From positions 46,341 through 110,340 of the forward strand of contig JAJNNX010000081.1 in NCBI GenBank assembly GCA_023159155.1: 64,000 nt of DNA, read 5' to 3'. The notes below the pieces were generated by a model, which did not search any database, was not told where the DNA came from, and saw only the letters and a list, made by a program, of their open reading frames with translations. This stretch comes from Ustulina deusta. Its lineage: Eukaryota; Ascomycota; Sordariomycetes; Xylariales; Xylariaceae. Shown in pieces: positions 12,409 to 24,846 of the stretch. How positions within the stretch are numbered: the first letter of the stretch is position 1; every line of letters starts with the position of its first letter. A program made the position numbers and the translations under genes.

Positions 12409-14600
12409 ATGGAAACGACGGAGAAAACTTGGGGCATCACGAAGCCCATATCTTCGGCTCTCCCGACACCCGCCGAATCCCATTCTACCACCCAGCTTCT
12501 CGAGGAGCTGAGACGCCAAAACACGTTTGAAACCGCGTCAGAGTCGAAGAAAAGGTGTGCAGACACGTCGTCGCCCCCATAACCGTGTAGGGGCTGGTCC
12601 CGGCTGACGAGTTCTATGCGTTATCTAGAGAGAAGGTCGTCAATGATCTGCAGCGCATCGCCGACGAATTCGTCCGCAAGGTGGCCCGAGCGAAAGAGCC
12701 ACACAACGAGGTCCTCATCCGAGATGCGCGAGGCGAGGTCTTCACCTACGGCAGCTTCTGCTTGGGCGTCTACGGTCCCGGCTCCGATATCGACACGCTC
12801 GTCACTGCTCCTCGTTACGTCTCCCGCGATGACTACTTCAAGTACTTCCCCGATCTGCTCAAAGAGATGGCACCGCCCAACGCTATTACTAACCTGACCG
12901 CTGTCGAGGAGGCCTTTGTGCCCATCATCAAGTTCGAGTACTGGGGCATCAGCATCGACTTAATCTTTTCCAGGATCGCCACCCTGACCCAGTTTCCACC
13001 ACACAATCAGCTACAGCTGACCAGCAACGAGTACTTGCGCGGTCTAGACGATCGGGAGCTGCGGTCTCTCAACGGAACCCGCGTCACCAGGGAAATCCTC
13101 AACCTCGTCCCCGAACAAAGCACTTTTCGGACCGCTTTACGTGCTATCAAGCTGTGGGCTCAGCGTCGTGCCATCTACGCGAACATCATTGGCTTTCCCG
13201 GAGGAGTTGTATGGGCCATGATGGTAGCCCGCGTCTGCCAGCTCTATCCTAAAGCTACGAGTGCCACCATCGTCGCCAAGTTCTTTCTGGTGATGAAGGG
13301 CTGGCCGTGGCCTATACCTGTACAGCTCAAACATATGGAAGATGGTCCGCTAAACGTGCGTGTCTGGAATCCAAAGGTTAGTCTATCCCACGCCTCACAC
13401 ACACACACGCACACATACACACATACACGCCGTCCCTTCCTTGATTAGCCCTGCTGACACAGCGTCTTTAGATTTACAAGAGTGACAGCTTTCATCTGAT
13501 GCCTGTCATCACCCCTGCCTACCCCCAAATGTGTGCTACCTTCAACATTACTAAGTCTACTAAGACTATAATACAACGCGAACTTGAACGCGGCGTTGAA
13601 CTCACAGATAAGATATTAGGCTCGGAGCTCCCGTGGAAAGACCTATTTGTCAAGCACACCTTTTTTACACAAGACCACAAATATTATCTTGCAGTCATCG
13701 CCACGAGCACTGCCAAGGAAGCACACAAGATTTGGTCTGGCTTTGTTGAATCCAAAGTCCGTATTCTAGTTGGTGAACTAGAACGCCACGCTTCGGTTGC
13801 CCTAGCCCGTCCATTTAACAAGGGATTTGAGCGGCAGCACCTTACTAAGACTGATGAAGAGATTGCAGAGATCCAAAACGGCAGTCTCCTCTACATGGCC
13901 AAAGACGAGGAGGACTCCTTTGGCGCTACCGCGGCGAAAGAGAATAATGGCGTCGATGTTGATGCTGACACCCAAGATACAAAGGTTAGCGTTGAAGATG
14001 CCACTCAGCCGAGGAGGACGTATACTACAACCCATTATATTGGCCTGGAGCTTGTAGAAGGTATGTGTTGCGCCCGCTTAGGCTCCTGGTTTCTAGCAAT
14101 AATTGTTTGCTGTCGCTCTTGATCAGAATTCCTAACCCGAGCTTTGATGATTTGTCAGGAGCCAAATCCCTAGATTTATCTTATGAGGTCAATACGTTCA
14201 AGCAGATGTGCAGCGAGTGGGAGAAATATTCGGCCGAACTAAACTTCCTAAGTGTACAGCACGTGAAGAAGTAAGTCGATTCAAGCATGGTGGATGAACA
14301 ATTGCTTAGCACTTGTAGTATCAACCTACCCGAGGACGTATTCGAACCCGGCGAGGTCAGACCTACCCGGCCACTTAGGAAACCGGTCGCGAACGGCACT
14401 GCACCAATAACCCAGAGAAAGCGCAATGCACCAACTGAAGTATGTAGGGCAATAATGGCGGGATATCTGACATTTCAACCCCTACCAGACAATCGAGGAC
14501 GATCCCGGTAGCCCTGTGAGGAACTTGCTAATCTGCAATTTAGGGTCACCCACCTCCGCCAGCGAAACGACAACAATCTTCCGCTGCTGCCGCCGGCTGA
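12409..14600 (+). CDS. PAP1: Poly(A) polymerase
   Basis: Nuclear polynucleotide adenylyltransferase that adds poly(A) tails after cleavage by the CPF complex. Model: 12409-12554, 12629-13376, 13472-14060, 14159-14270, 14319-14439, 14544-14600; 590 residues. The nucleotidyltransferase core shows GSFCLGVYGPGSDIDTL with D102 and D104, and the third aspartate D159 in ISIDLIFSR. The middle and RNA-binding domains follow (GFPGGVVWAMMVARVCQLYP, NPKIYKSDSFHLMPVITPAYP). The tail ends in PPPPAKRQQSSAAAAG, a Lys/Arg-containing C-terminus typical of fungal PAPs. The exon 1-2 junction uses acceptor TCTAG at 12628, restoring ESKKREKVVNDLQ; the earlier acceptor at 12590 breaks frame. A possible 19-nt cassette exon (14489-14507) is described in the findings. 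Intron 2 contains a CA repeat. Confidence 0.93.
13398..13429. repeat. (CA)n-type microsatellite in PAP intron 2
   Basis: Interrupted CACACACACACGCACACATACACACATACAC tract inside the 95-nt intron 13377-13471, between donor and branch site. Confidence 0.85.
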
Positions 14601-16664
14601 GACAGCATATGAACCACCTGTATGCCTAGCACGATGTTTTGGGCGATATGACCGAGGCATCTAAAATCAATTATTTCAGCTGTGTCGAGACTAACCTCAC
14701 AGTACCTTCAAGTGTGGGTCTTGATATTAGCGTTTCATTGCTCATCAAACCTGACAAACCTGCATCTCAATCCTACTGCTACGATGAGCAACGGGTGAGC
14801 CGAATGTCGATCGACTATCACAGCCACACTCCCTAAAAGAAATGAACAAATCGAAAATGAACACCAAAGCGGCATAGTTTTAATGTGGCTTACAACGACT
14901 GACGGGTTGGTTAGTCGATGAACAGACGTCTCCAGTATTCTGGTTGGCAAGCAGAGGAGGGCTGGGTTAATTTTTGCGATTCTAATGAGGAACCGGTCGT
15001 AAACCGGCAAGTATGGTGCTGGTTTGTTTTGCCCCGGCTCACTTTCTAAAGTAGACTGTAGAGTGGCCCATGTGTAGGTTGACTTGAGATGCAAGGTGCC
15101 ATGCGATCAGACTCTTATGGGGGGGGGGGGGAGGATCGAGGTGTATCTAGAGGAATTTCCAGATATAAAGAAACCAATAAAAGTTGCTTCGAGGGGCCGT
15201 AGTCCCCTCGGTCTATTCGCTTTAAAAAAAAACCCTGTTTACCAAGGTTGTGCCTTGGAAGTAATTGTGGACGGCTTAAAGTGTTCAACTTGAAACAGGA
15301 GTAAAGCTACCAGGGTACTTCTCTCTAAATCTCCAAGGTGAAACTGTTGATTCTTCCTAGAAGAGAGAAAGGTTCCAGTCCATTGATTCAAGGGAATGAC
15401 TGACTGACTAAAACAGCGCATATGGTGTCTATTGCAAGAAAAGAACCCAATTATCGCCAAGCCGGCGAGATAAATGATACAGGCAGATGACACTCAGATA
15501 TGAGAATCTATGTATGCTTCTTCTCTCCTCTTTGGTTTGAATTCACCTCTTCTTGCTTGCTTCCCCAATGTACAAGATGATTCACCAGATCGGCCCATGT
15601 AAGTTAAAAACTCCCTCTATCATGATATATATGGTTGATTTGTTGTCTTTATGCTCGCCCTCCCTCCTGAGTCGTAGTGGTAGTAGATAGGGCAAATAAA
15701 GAGCTTTAGTCTTAGGTTCATGAAAGACGGATGTAGAAAGGGGATTGATTTCATTGCAATTCGAAGACCTCATGAACCTCCCAAGCCAACGCTATCGCTA
15801 TCTGCGGCATGCATGCTCCTGTAATGTGTTTTCTCCCTTACCCAACCACACCCCAGTTCCCCTAGTCCTGTCTATTGAGTAACCGAAACCAAACCATGCC
15901 AGACTTCGCTTCCCGTCAACGGCAGGAAGAGACTAGACCTAGATATGACGAAAAAAAAACGCAGAAAAAAAAAGAGGCGTGACGACCACATTTGCTTTGG
16001 GCGTATATGGTTTCACTCTATGTATGACTCGTTAAACGCTTGGAGATCGCCTCCTCGATCTCACGCTCAGATTCATGTGCTTTGATTCAGAAGGGAGAAT
16101 GAATCACCAACGTAATAGGTAACGCCGGATCTCTCTATATTTTCCATGCTCGTTATCGATGGATTTAGGAGCTCCCCAAGTGCGAATAGGCTGGTCTTTT
16201 CTGTGGTGTATGTCATAGTGGAGTTGCCCTCAGGCAAAGAGTATGCTTCTCCGAAGACAAGGTCATATTGAGAGCCGAAACGCGTTCAACGGCGCAAACC
16301 GATGTGGAGGAAGGTTGAGTTGCTGTTCTTCGCGTGAACAAGGCAACGCTAGGCCAGTCGTAGAAAAACTGAAGAGGGTGGATAGACATGAGTTTCGCGG
16401 GGTCCCAACTTATCATACACCTTTTGCGGGTCAAGAAGTTGGCCGGGCAAGCCCGAATTCCGAAAATAAGGCAGGATGTCACGTGTCGTCAGACGAGATC
16501 AGGTCCTAATAGAGGCCCATCTAGCGGCTGGAACCGCATTTCGGCCATTGCCTGTTCCCAATAACCTCCCCGGATGTGGCTAACTACTCGTAGGAGGCTC
16601 AGCATCCTGAGCGTATTCCAATGCTAGAGCGAGGCTGGATAGACTTCGAATAGGCATGATCCAT
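14601..16664. other. Convergent intergenic region
   Basis: Two kilobases between PAP (+) and ITC1 (-). Contains a 13-G homopolymer (15119-15131), A-rich runs near 15227 and 15950-15972, and T/C-rich stretches. Short frames (for example 16243-16509) show no recognisable protein. I see no gene. Confidence 0.5.
15119..15131 (+). repeat. Poly(G) run, 13 nt
   Basis: Uninterrupted run of 13 G in the PAP 3' flank; a likely length-polymorphic or sequencing-error-prone site. Confidence 0.9.
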
Positions 16665-19600
16665 CTAGCCACGGCTCCTTCTCCCACCCTTCCGTGGTTT
16701 TGGTGGAGGCGGCGGCTCGCTATGAAGATGCCCAAGCTCGTCAGTCGCCATTGTGTTGGTCCAGTCGAGACAGCGAAAGTGGAGTAGTTCTGGGCTGGCC
16801 TGAGCCTTTGTTCGGGTGCTCATGCGCTTGGCCTCCTCCTTCTTGTCCGCCCCCCTCTCATTGCTCGTCTCATCTTGAGAGCCAATATACTGAGCTCTAT
16901 TCTCCATGTTTACCACAATCTTGTCTTTATAAAGCAGCAGCTCCTTGCGTAACTTGAGCTCGTTGAAACCGCGGGGATCTAGCCAATTCAATAAGGAATC
17001 CAACTGACTAGGCTCGGAGTAATATCCCCATTGCCGTGCGTTGAACACGCTAGTTCGCCCTTCTTCCATCTTCTTCCTTTGGGGCACCGTCATCTTGAAT
17101 TTGGCTTTATACTCATCCTGATATTGGGCAGGGAGGTCGATGTAACCCTCGCGTTCAATATCGTCAGGTCCTTGGACCCAAATAGACCCATTGGCATATC
17201 CAGCATGGGCTGTTGAGCTATTGGGCAGGCCGGCATATGGCATACCGTTTCGTTCAAACCAGTAGTATCGATTCCAGAATCGATCCTTGCCCAGAACGCG
17301 AGTTCTTCCGCAATCGGCCTCGCGCAAATCGTTGTCGATGACGGCAATTTCGTCTTCACACGTCTTGATATACTCCTCTTTCTTCCGAATATCCTTCAAA
17401 AGCTTCAAGAACTGTTTCGACTGCTTCGGGGCCTTGGCCGCCAATTCCGCCTCTCTCTTACGCTCCTGCTCCTCGCGCTTCCGTTGGCGCTCCGCCGCTC
17501 GATCTCCACCGCGCCGAAGGCTACGGCGTGCCCGACCATCATCGTCGCTATCATTCCCGTCCTCGCTAGGATCATCAGGCGAATCAGAGGCTCCTGCCAT
17601 TTTCGCATCACCGTTTGTTTTTGCGGCCTCGGCGCTGTCGACAGGCGGCGATGGTGGCATATTATCTGGTAGGAGGATCTTCCGCTGATCATTGAGCACT
17701 TTAAGATCTTCCATCCTATATATTCAGTTAGCTCGCATCGACGAAGAAAACGACGAGGCTAGGAGACATACGTTTGTTTCCGGTTACGCTGCCACTCGAT
17801 TTTTTCTTTTCGATAACCAGTCATGGTCTCGGCGCAGTCGTCCATATAGCCACGAACGGCCTTGGTCTCCATTGTCAACATGCAAAGAATTTGAAGAGCA
17901 GATATGCGAAGATTGAGGTCTAGACCCGAGTACCGATTGCAGACAAGCTCTAGGCTAGGTTCCTCATCCGGTGGTACCAGCTCCGCAAGTAATTCTTCAC
18001 AGACCGCCGTCTGCCGTGGGTTTTTCGAGAGTTGATGCAAAAGCCCAACCACGATCATCTCCCAGCCACCATTCAGAAAATTGCGCTTCTTTAACTCTTC
18101 AATCCAATTGAAATCCAGAAGCAACTCGGGGGCGCGATGTTTCACAGTGATTTCGGGCGTCTTCTTCTCGGCCGCTTCAGCCTCGGCCCTCAGCCGCTCT
18201 GCCTCGAGTTTTGCGAGGCTGCTTCTGGTGGCTCGTCCGGCAGGTTTTGGTTCGGGCTCCGGTTCGGGCGTTGGCAATGTACTTTCGTCTTCGTCGTCTT
18301 CGTCCTCATCGTCCAACTTGGGCAAATTTACCAGTAGCTTGCCGCCGTCAGTCTCTGAACTTACAATTTGCTTCAGGACCGCACAATGAATCTCGGTGAA
18401 TAGTTCACATGGGGTGTCTATGTTAGAGACTTCTAGAGCCTGTATAAAATCGTCAAAAGTAAATGAGTCGAGTTTGAATATCTCGCAGTACACATTCAAT
18501 GTGTCCCACGTCTCTAACAAGGGCCCAACGGATTTCATCCGGATCTTCTCGTTCTGCGCACCACTGTCTACAACGCCTTCCGGCGGATCACAACAGAGAA
18601 ACTTCAGTGGCGGCCGTACATAGTCGTCACGGGGAGGGAGTTGCAGATCCTCGATAGGATATTTTGGCGGAGGAGGCGGAGGCGGAGGCGGCTCGGGCTG
18701 TGTGAAAGGGACTGGAGGCGGGGCGCTCTGTCGAAAGGGAACCGGGAAGTGGAAAGGATTGTCTCCAGGGGCGGGAGGTAACGGTCCATGGTCCTGGTCG
18801 AGAAATATATTTGGGCTCCGCCTAATCTGTACTCCCGGGTGCTCGTGTTGATGGACCCTCTGTATTTTGTGATTCTTCGGGGCAGGTTTAAGCTCGGGCA
18901 GCCGGGTCGGGCCTACATGATGGAATGCGCCATTCGTGCCATTCACATCATGCGAACCATTGGTGGGCTGAAGAGCGCGCTTCTGCGCTTGTTGTTGTTT
19001 GCGCTCAAGTAGCTTGTTATCGTATCGCAAATGAGGAGGAACTCGAGTGTCAATGTGATATTGAGCAGCAACATCGTGCTTGACAAGCCAAGGCGCCCCA
19101 TTCCAAGCTTCCCGCGTGACTGTTTTTTTGATAAAAGAACGCAAGACGGATTTCGTAAATATCTTTCTGTCTCGAAATATGTGTTCGCTATCGACAACAG
19201 CTTCATCGTCCGGTCGACCGTCGATACTTGTGGAATAACGTGAATAAGGTTGCGTTAACGTCCCGTCGGGTAATACTTTGCTCCCCAACCGGGCTTTGTC
19301 TCGGACAATACCGGTCAGGCGCTCACCCGTCACAAGCTGTATTGTCACGGCCTCTCCCGGGTAGTAGTCGGCCTTGAATTCTTCGTAAATCATGTCGACG
19401 AGGGTGTCGATTCGTGAAATGGTTTGGAATTGCACGCGGCGAAGAACCGGGCCTTTAAGAGCTTCGGGGAATGCTTGATCGACCTCTTGCGCGCCAGCCA
19501 GCTGCCCATCCAGTTAAATACCGGTCGAGAGGGGTGGACAAAAGAAACATTAGGACTTACCTCACTTTTGAGGGCCTCGAAGAATGTCAGGCCGGAGTGG

Positions 19601-20010
19601 CCAGTAATTTGGCAAATGAATCGCGGCTGAAGGTTTGTCAGTAAAAGTTAACCTTACAGAGAATAAGACGGCCTGTCGGTACAAACCTGGCTATAAAAGT
19701 CAATTCTGCGCAGAACAACCGTTAGTATGCGCTTAGCATGAAGTATAGAGCTGGGAGCGAATAGATCGACATACCGGACTAAATAGTCTTCATACGTCGA
19801 GAACACTTCGCCAGTCTGGGGAATATGCCAGACCTAAAGCGGCGGATGAATTAGTCAACAGCAACTTTGGAGCTGCGCAACCCGAGCGGTCCGTACCTCT
19901 GTAGATTCATCGTCTATCTGAGGAGCCTGTATAAACTGCACAGGCTTCCGCTTGAAAAGAACCTATCAAAGTAAGTCGAAGCGCATTAGAATCGCTTGTG
20001 GTCTTACCAT
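16665..20010 (-). CDS. ITC1: ITC1-like WAC/DDT/WHIM subunit of ISWI chromatin remodeller
   Basis: Large accessory subunit of an ISWI-type nucleosome-spacing complex (yeast Isw2-Itc1; ACF1/BAZ1-like). Exons on the minus strand: 20008-20010 (ATG only), 19897-19962, 19775-19833, 19687-19705, 19561-19626, 17772-19501, 16665-17715; 997 residues, all junctions in frame. The WAC domain is at the N-terminus (VLFKRKPVQF, TGEVFSTYEDYLVR, RFICQITGHSGLTFFEALKSE). A Pro-rich region precedes the DDT domain (EIFKLDSFTFDDFIQALEVS). WHIM motifs follow: FNWIEELKKRNFLNGGW, a Lys/Glu coiled coil, GRTRVLGKDRFWNRYYWF, and SLLNWLDPRGFNELKLRKEL near the C-terminus. The first two coding exons and the 19-nt exon 4 are easy to miss. 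A model starting at 19435 would lose the whole WAC domain. Confidence 0.9.
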
Positions 20011-23000
20011 GATGACGGTAGCGGAGAGGCGCAGGCAAAGATCCCGTGTTAGCCAGGGGAGAGGAGGATCTTGAAGGCGGAAAGTCAGCCTTTTAGCTTC
20101 GTATATTGTATTGTATAAGTGGGTTCGGGGAGTGGAAACGACATGAAAAGAGCATGTCGAGCAAGAATTGTATGCGAATGCGAGGAAGTTATGGTGGGAT
20201 TGAAGAATGGCGAGCGGAGCAACAGGGTTGTGTAGATGTGGATTGAACGTAGTCTGATCAATGGGCTGGCTACGTACGGGTGTGAGGCTACGAAATTTAT
20301 ACCCAAGACGCGGTCAGCGGGCGTTGACGCGTTGAAGACATGGATATGGATATATTAGGCATGTGAAGCGGCACACCGGATGGCGGTTATTCGGAGCTCT
20401 AAGAGCAGTAGCCGTGTGGTTATGAAGACTCGAGGGTGTAAGGAAAAGCTTTGGCAAGACCCAAATCAACAAGGAGGGAGAAGGAGGAGAAGGGGGAAAA
20501 GAGTGGCCGAGAGCGGGCGTGGTAGAGGAGGAGGAGGAGGCGGAGGCGCAAGAAGAGAAGGTGGACTAGGTAGGTAGGTAGATAGACAGACTTAGGTAAT
20601 GAGAGGAAGAAGACGACGAGGTAAGTAGGTACAGAGGTAGGTGGTAGGCAGGAGGTGGGAGGTGGGAGGCAGGCGGTAGGTTTATGCAGTAGTGTAGTGT
20701 ATGTCTGCTAGGTACGTCTCGCAACACTAGGCAATAGGTAATCTAAGCAAAGAAGGGAACACAGCTGTTACTTAAGTCGCGGGAACCTTGATCCCATTGA
20801 TCCACTTAGACATGTAGGTAGACTCTGTAGATGCCAAGGGCCCGGGGGTGACGGCGATTTGCCGACTGGTGAGTGGTCAGCTTGCCTTCCGAAGGTGGGC
20901 CTGGGTTGGCAGTCTCTTCTGCACGGGTAGCATTATTGCTATAGTCTAGTCTGCTGGTTATTATTTAAAGATGGGCCTCAAGTGAATCCACCCGCGCGCC
21001 ATCAAGACTCCTACGGGGCCACCACCGTGTCTGCCCTACCTACCCCATTGTCTTCACCCTGACCATCTAGTCGACCACCTTCGCGTCTTCCAGGCACCTT
21101 CTTATACTCATTTTAATCGCCAGCTCGAGGACAACAAAACAAGCTGCTATATGTCTGATTGTCTTTCCATTTTTGCCTTTTTGTCTGCTTCTTCTGTTCT
21201 GCCTGCCATTCGGTATAAACCTGGGTCAAAGAGCTAAGAGCTTCCTCGATCTCAACGAGACATTTCGCAGCCAATCTTCTGCCATTGTATAAGGGAAACC
21301 AGCTCAATTATGCTCTTGAACTGTAGGCAAAAAGTCGGTGTATTTTTGACGTATTATTTATATCCACCCGGCCATGTTTGCTTCAAATGCATGACTACAC
21401 ACTTCATTTGCGTTTTGACCTCCATGTGTGTAAGTCCCCTCCCTAATTAAGGAGAGTAGACTGAATGTGTGAGGGTTTAACCCCCAGCTATCCGTTAAAG
21501 TGCGCTTGATCTAGCCTCAGTCGTTCTCAAACTTATTTGTGTGTTTTTTTTTTGGTTTTTTAATTCCAAGTTACTGTTCATCACGGGAGTCATGATACTG
21601 TCGACCGCTAATTAGGGGGGGCATCGGTAAGGCTCCAGAGCGGACCCAGCCAACCCATTTCAGCGCTTTTTTTTTTTTTTTCCTTTCTTTCTTTCTTTGG
21701 CCATCACCAAGGTAGACACGCACGCCTACCATCTAACTTTTGCATGCATCTGGAGCATGAATCCCGGTAAACCAATCCCGCTATGTCAAGAAATTGTTCA
21801 TGCCTGGTTCTACTTCTGCTACAATATCGCCATATCGTATATATCATGATCGATCGGTCAGTTGTCTGAGATTGTTTAAGTGCTGCTATCTGTTTCCGTG
21901 ATCTATATCTAACCGGAAACCCCGTTTTGCAACAGTTTATAGTGCAGACTGAACTTACTACCTGTTAGATTTATTCTTCGTTTTTGTCGTCACTAGCATC
22001 AGCCACAAATATCCTCCACATCAGCTCTCCGTTGGTTCCGCAGCGCTTCTTATAAGCCGTCTGGAAGGGTCCCATCTATCTTTCTTTTCTTCTCCAAGTC
22101 AGAACCCTCGAGAAGCAGTGATCTGGGCATGGGCGGAGTGAGCCTATTAGAAATCGATTCACATTGAGCTTATGACTCGTTGCTTGGGAGATCATCGATC
22201 GTCGTCTTTTCACCTACTACGACATTCTTAGATACGCATAGAGGGTGCTCTTCTGCTCTTATGGCGCAACGTAACGTATGCAACACATAGATAGCTGTCT
22301 CGCAGAGAAAGTACAGCCTTTTGTAACCAGTAGCCATGGTTCTCGAGCCTACATCTGATGACTTCACCGTAAAACCTCTAGATGATACGTATTATCAACG
22401 CAAGAACCTCGACGTAGGACGTCTGCTGTGGTAGAACTATCTCGTTCAGCGTGCTTATACGAACCTAGCCCTTCCGAAACACTGCAACACTCGATATGCC
22501 CGAAGGATAGCCATTTAATAGAGACTTAAAATTGAGCTCAAAAGCCTGTCGGCATGTTTTCTAACGAATTATCCCATCATTATGCTTAAGCCCGACTCTC
22601 TTCAAGACGATCTGGTTCCTCGTAATATCAGCCAAAACACGGCGATTTACATTAGGCAACCTCAAATTCTGCATAAGCCTTAACGTGCACACATGTCGAA
22701 TTCCTAAGGTCAGGCCGCGCGGTACTATATTGATCATCTAGGACGAGCAAGTCTTCTCGAAAGAAGCTTTCGAAGCTGCGTAGTGGGGGTGAGACATCTT
22801 CCGTAAAGGGAAGGCGGTGGGTTAATTCTACATGTTGATTGGGTGGATATTCAGATACTCTTGCACTAGTGCGCAAAGTACAAGTTATTTTAGTCTAAAT
22901 GAAGACTCCGACGACACAATAGAGTGCTGTAGACACAACTTCCAGTATACCTGTCTAGTAGATACTTATTTCAATCAACGCCTTTTATTTATTGCCTTTC

Positions 23001-23085
23001 CTTTCCCCCTTGCTCTTTCAATAAATATCTATCTAAATAGAGTCTATAGCCTCGTGGTAAATCCATCTATACCTACCGCCATACG
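20011..23085. other. Gene-poor intergenic region, 3 kb
   Basis: Upstream of ITC1 and downstream of ALG8. Starts with a purine-rich stretch (20477-20580) running into (TAGG)n-like repeats (20570-20680). T runs lie at 21546-21553 and 21666-21680. A possible degraded coding relic on the minus strand lies at about 22150-22880 (separate entry). Otherwise no gene. Confidence 0.5.
22559..22880 (-). pseudogene. Possible degraded coding fragment
   Basis: Two overlapping minus-strand frames read like protein but are interrupted. One (up to 22652) contains RSFESFFREDLLVLDDQYST. The other, from an ATG near 22737 to a TAG at 22561, contains LRLPNVNRRVLADITRNQIV followed by LKRVGLKHNDGIIR. A frameshift around 22740 could join them. 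I do not recognise the family, and composition alone could mislead. Weak evidence. Confidence 0.2.
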
Positions 23086-24846
23086 TCATGAGGTGAAATA
23101 CACGAACATGAACCCCACCCAGCTTACGACGACCCCCAAGGCCGAGTACGCGCTCATAAACATGAGAGGTAGGAACTCATAACCCTTTCCAAATATCACC
23201 TGATGCAGCAGCGAGCAATACACGATCAACGGAATGCTCACCGTAATGTATATAATCGTAATTCTGTCAAAAAGGAAGAACCGGGGCCTCTGAGACGCAG
23301 GCGCTAGACGATCAAATACCATGAGAAACAAGACAAGCCAGAAGATGGTGTAGACCGTCTTGATAGGGAACTCGGCAGGCGTAAAGAGTAGTGGGAATAG
23401 CGACACATGGCCGGATACTGCCAGCGGCCGGAACGCACTGACGTGACGTCGGTCCTTGAGAGCGATGAGACTAAAGGGAATGAGGACGAGAAGTATGGCT
23501 TTTTCATGCACATGCCATCCAAATAAGAAGGAAGCGTAGCCGCAAAGCGTCACGGCTCCGACGAAAGCGTCCCAGCTCGGACTAGTGAAAAGCTTCAACA
23601 ACGGTATGCCTTGGAAGAGGAGGGTCAATGCGAAACACAGCCTAGGCGTGATCTCGGGGAGCACTGCAAAGGCTGTATCGCCTACGAGGCCTCTCGTCAC
23701 GCTATTAATAGCTTCCGCCTTTACGGGCAGGCCTAAGCGCGGCGCGACTGGTACCTATTAGCCAGATAACGAGCGTCGGGATCGGGCTTGTTAAGCCTAC
23801 CAAAGATTAGGAGCCGGTCGACGAAAGAATACAAGGCCCATACGTTAGGCGCCCAGTATGCGTGACATAAGCCGCGCGAAAATGGAAATAGTCTACTAAG
23901 AATCTGAGGAATCTGGCCCTTGAGAGCGAACGGACCAAAAGCCGTGGCGAAGACGGCCAGGATGCCGGTACCGAGTTTAACACAATTGACGAATTGGATT
24001 CTCAAGATGGACCTGTGCGAGAGACAGTATGTCCTGAGTAGAAAGACAAAATAGGCCGGGGCAAGATAGAGATAGATATGCTTCATGCATAGGAGCGCAG
24101 CGAAGGCTAGTCCGCTGGCGAGGAGGGTGGATTTCTGGCGCGCCAAGACGAGCGATAAGAGCAGAAGGCCATACATGGCGCCATTATATTGAAAGTGGAT
24201 ATGATCGATGATGAGAAGACCGGGCGAGAGAAGGACCGAAACGGCAGCAGCCTGGGCGGCTCGTTTATCCAAGGCGTGTGAGGACTCGGCAAACCTAGAC
24301 ACGGTGCATCAGCTAGCTAGCTAGCATAGCTAGAACAGACCGAGACCACAACCAAGACAAGATCAAGGCGAATGAATGGGGAAGGATACCGTTGGAGGGC
24401 GTAGATCAGGACCAACTCGGTCACAATGACAGTGAACCTCTGGAAATAGGTGGTCTGCCAACTATCGTAGGCTAGGCTGCTTATGCGAAGCATGGCGGGG
24501 TCGACGAGCTTTGCGACTTGGGAAAGAAGCCATTCGAAGTAGGCAAAAAAGGGCGGGTAGTCGAGGGTCCATTCCGAGGTCTTCTCGTAGTACCATTCCC
24601 AGGGAGAGAGGCTATTGGTGATGGCCAACCAGTTGCGATGGACTTCGAAGTCGGTTGATTTGCTGTGGCACGCACGGGGTCAGCACCAAGAAGGAGAAGA
24701 AGAAGCAGATGCTTGAGCACAGAGACATAGGTATGGGTGTGGGTGTCAATATATCATAGGTATGCATACTAAGCCGGGAAGAGAAGGACCTTGAAGGCGG
24801 TGGCAACAATTGCGCATTGCGCGATGGTGGGAAACGTCTCGCTCAT
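23086..24846 (-). CDS. ALG8: ALG8 alpha-1,3-glucosyltransferase (dolichyl-P-Glc dependent)
   Basis: Multi-pass ER membrane enzyme that adds the second glucose to the dolichol-linked Glc1Man9GlcNAc2 precursor for N-glycosylation (ALG6/ALG8 family, GT57). Exons: 24770-24846, 24390-24662, 23755-24294, 23086-23701; 501 residues, frame kept throughout. Family landmarks: [21 protein letters not shown] near the N-terminus with the luminal acidic motif, [34 protein letters not shown] (HFQYNG is typical of ALG8), [14 protein letters not shown] and [17 protein letters not shown]. The C-terminal half has further hydrophobic helices including [13 protein letters not shown]. The first exon encodes [12 protein letters not shown] and a hydrophobic segment. 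The donor of intron 3 is GTACCA, slightly off consensus. Confidence 0.92.

Noticed and set aside
12555..12590. Poly(A) polymerase intron 1 ending at GTGTAG (12590)
   Set aside because: Breaks frame; the acceptor at 12628 restores the conserved ESKKREKVVN joint.
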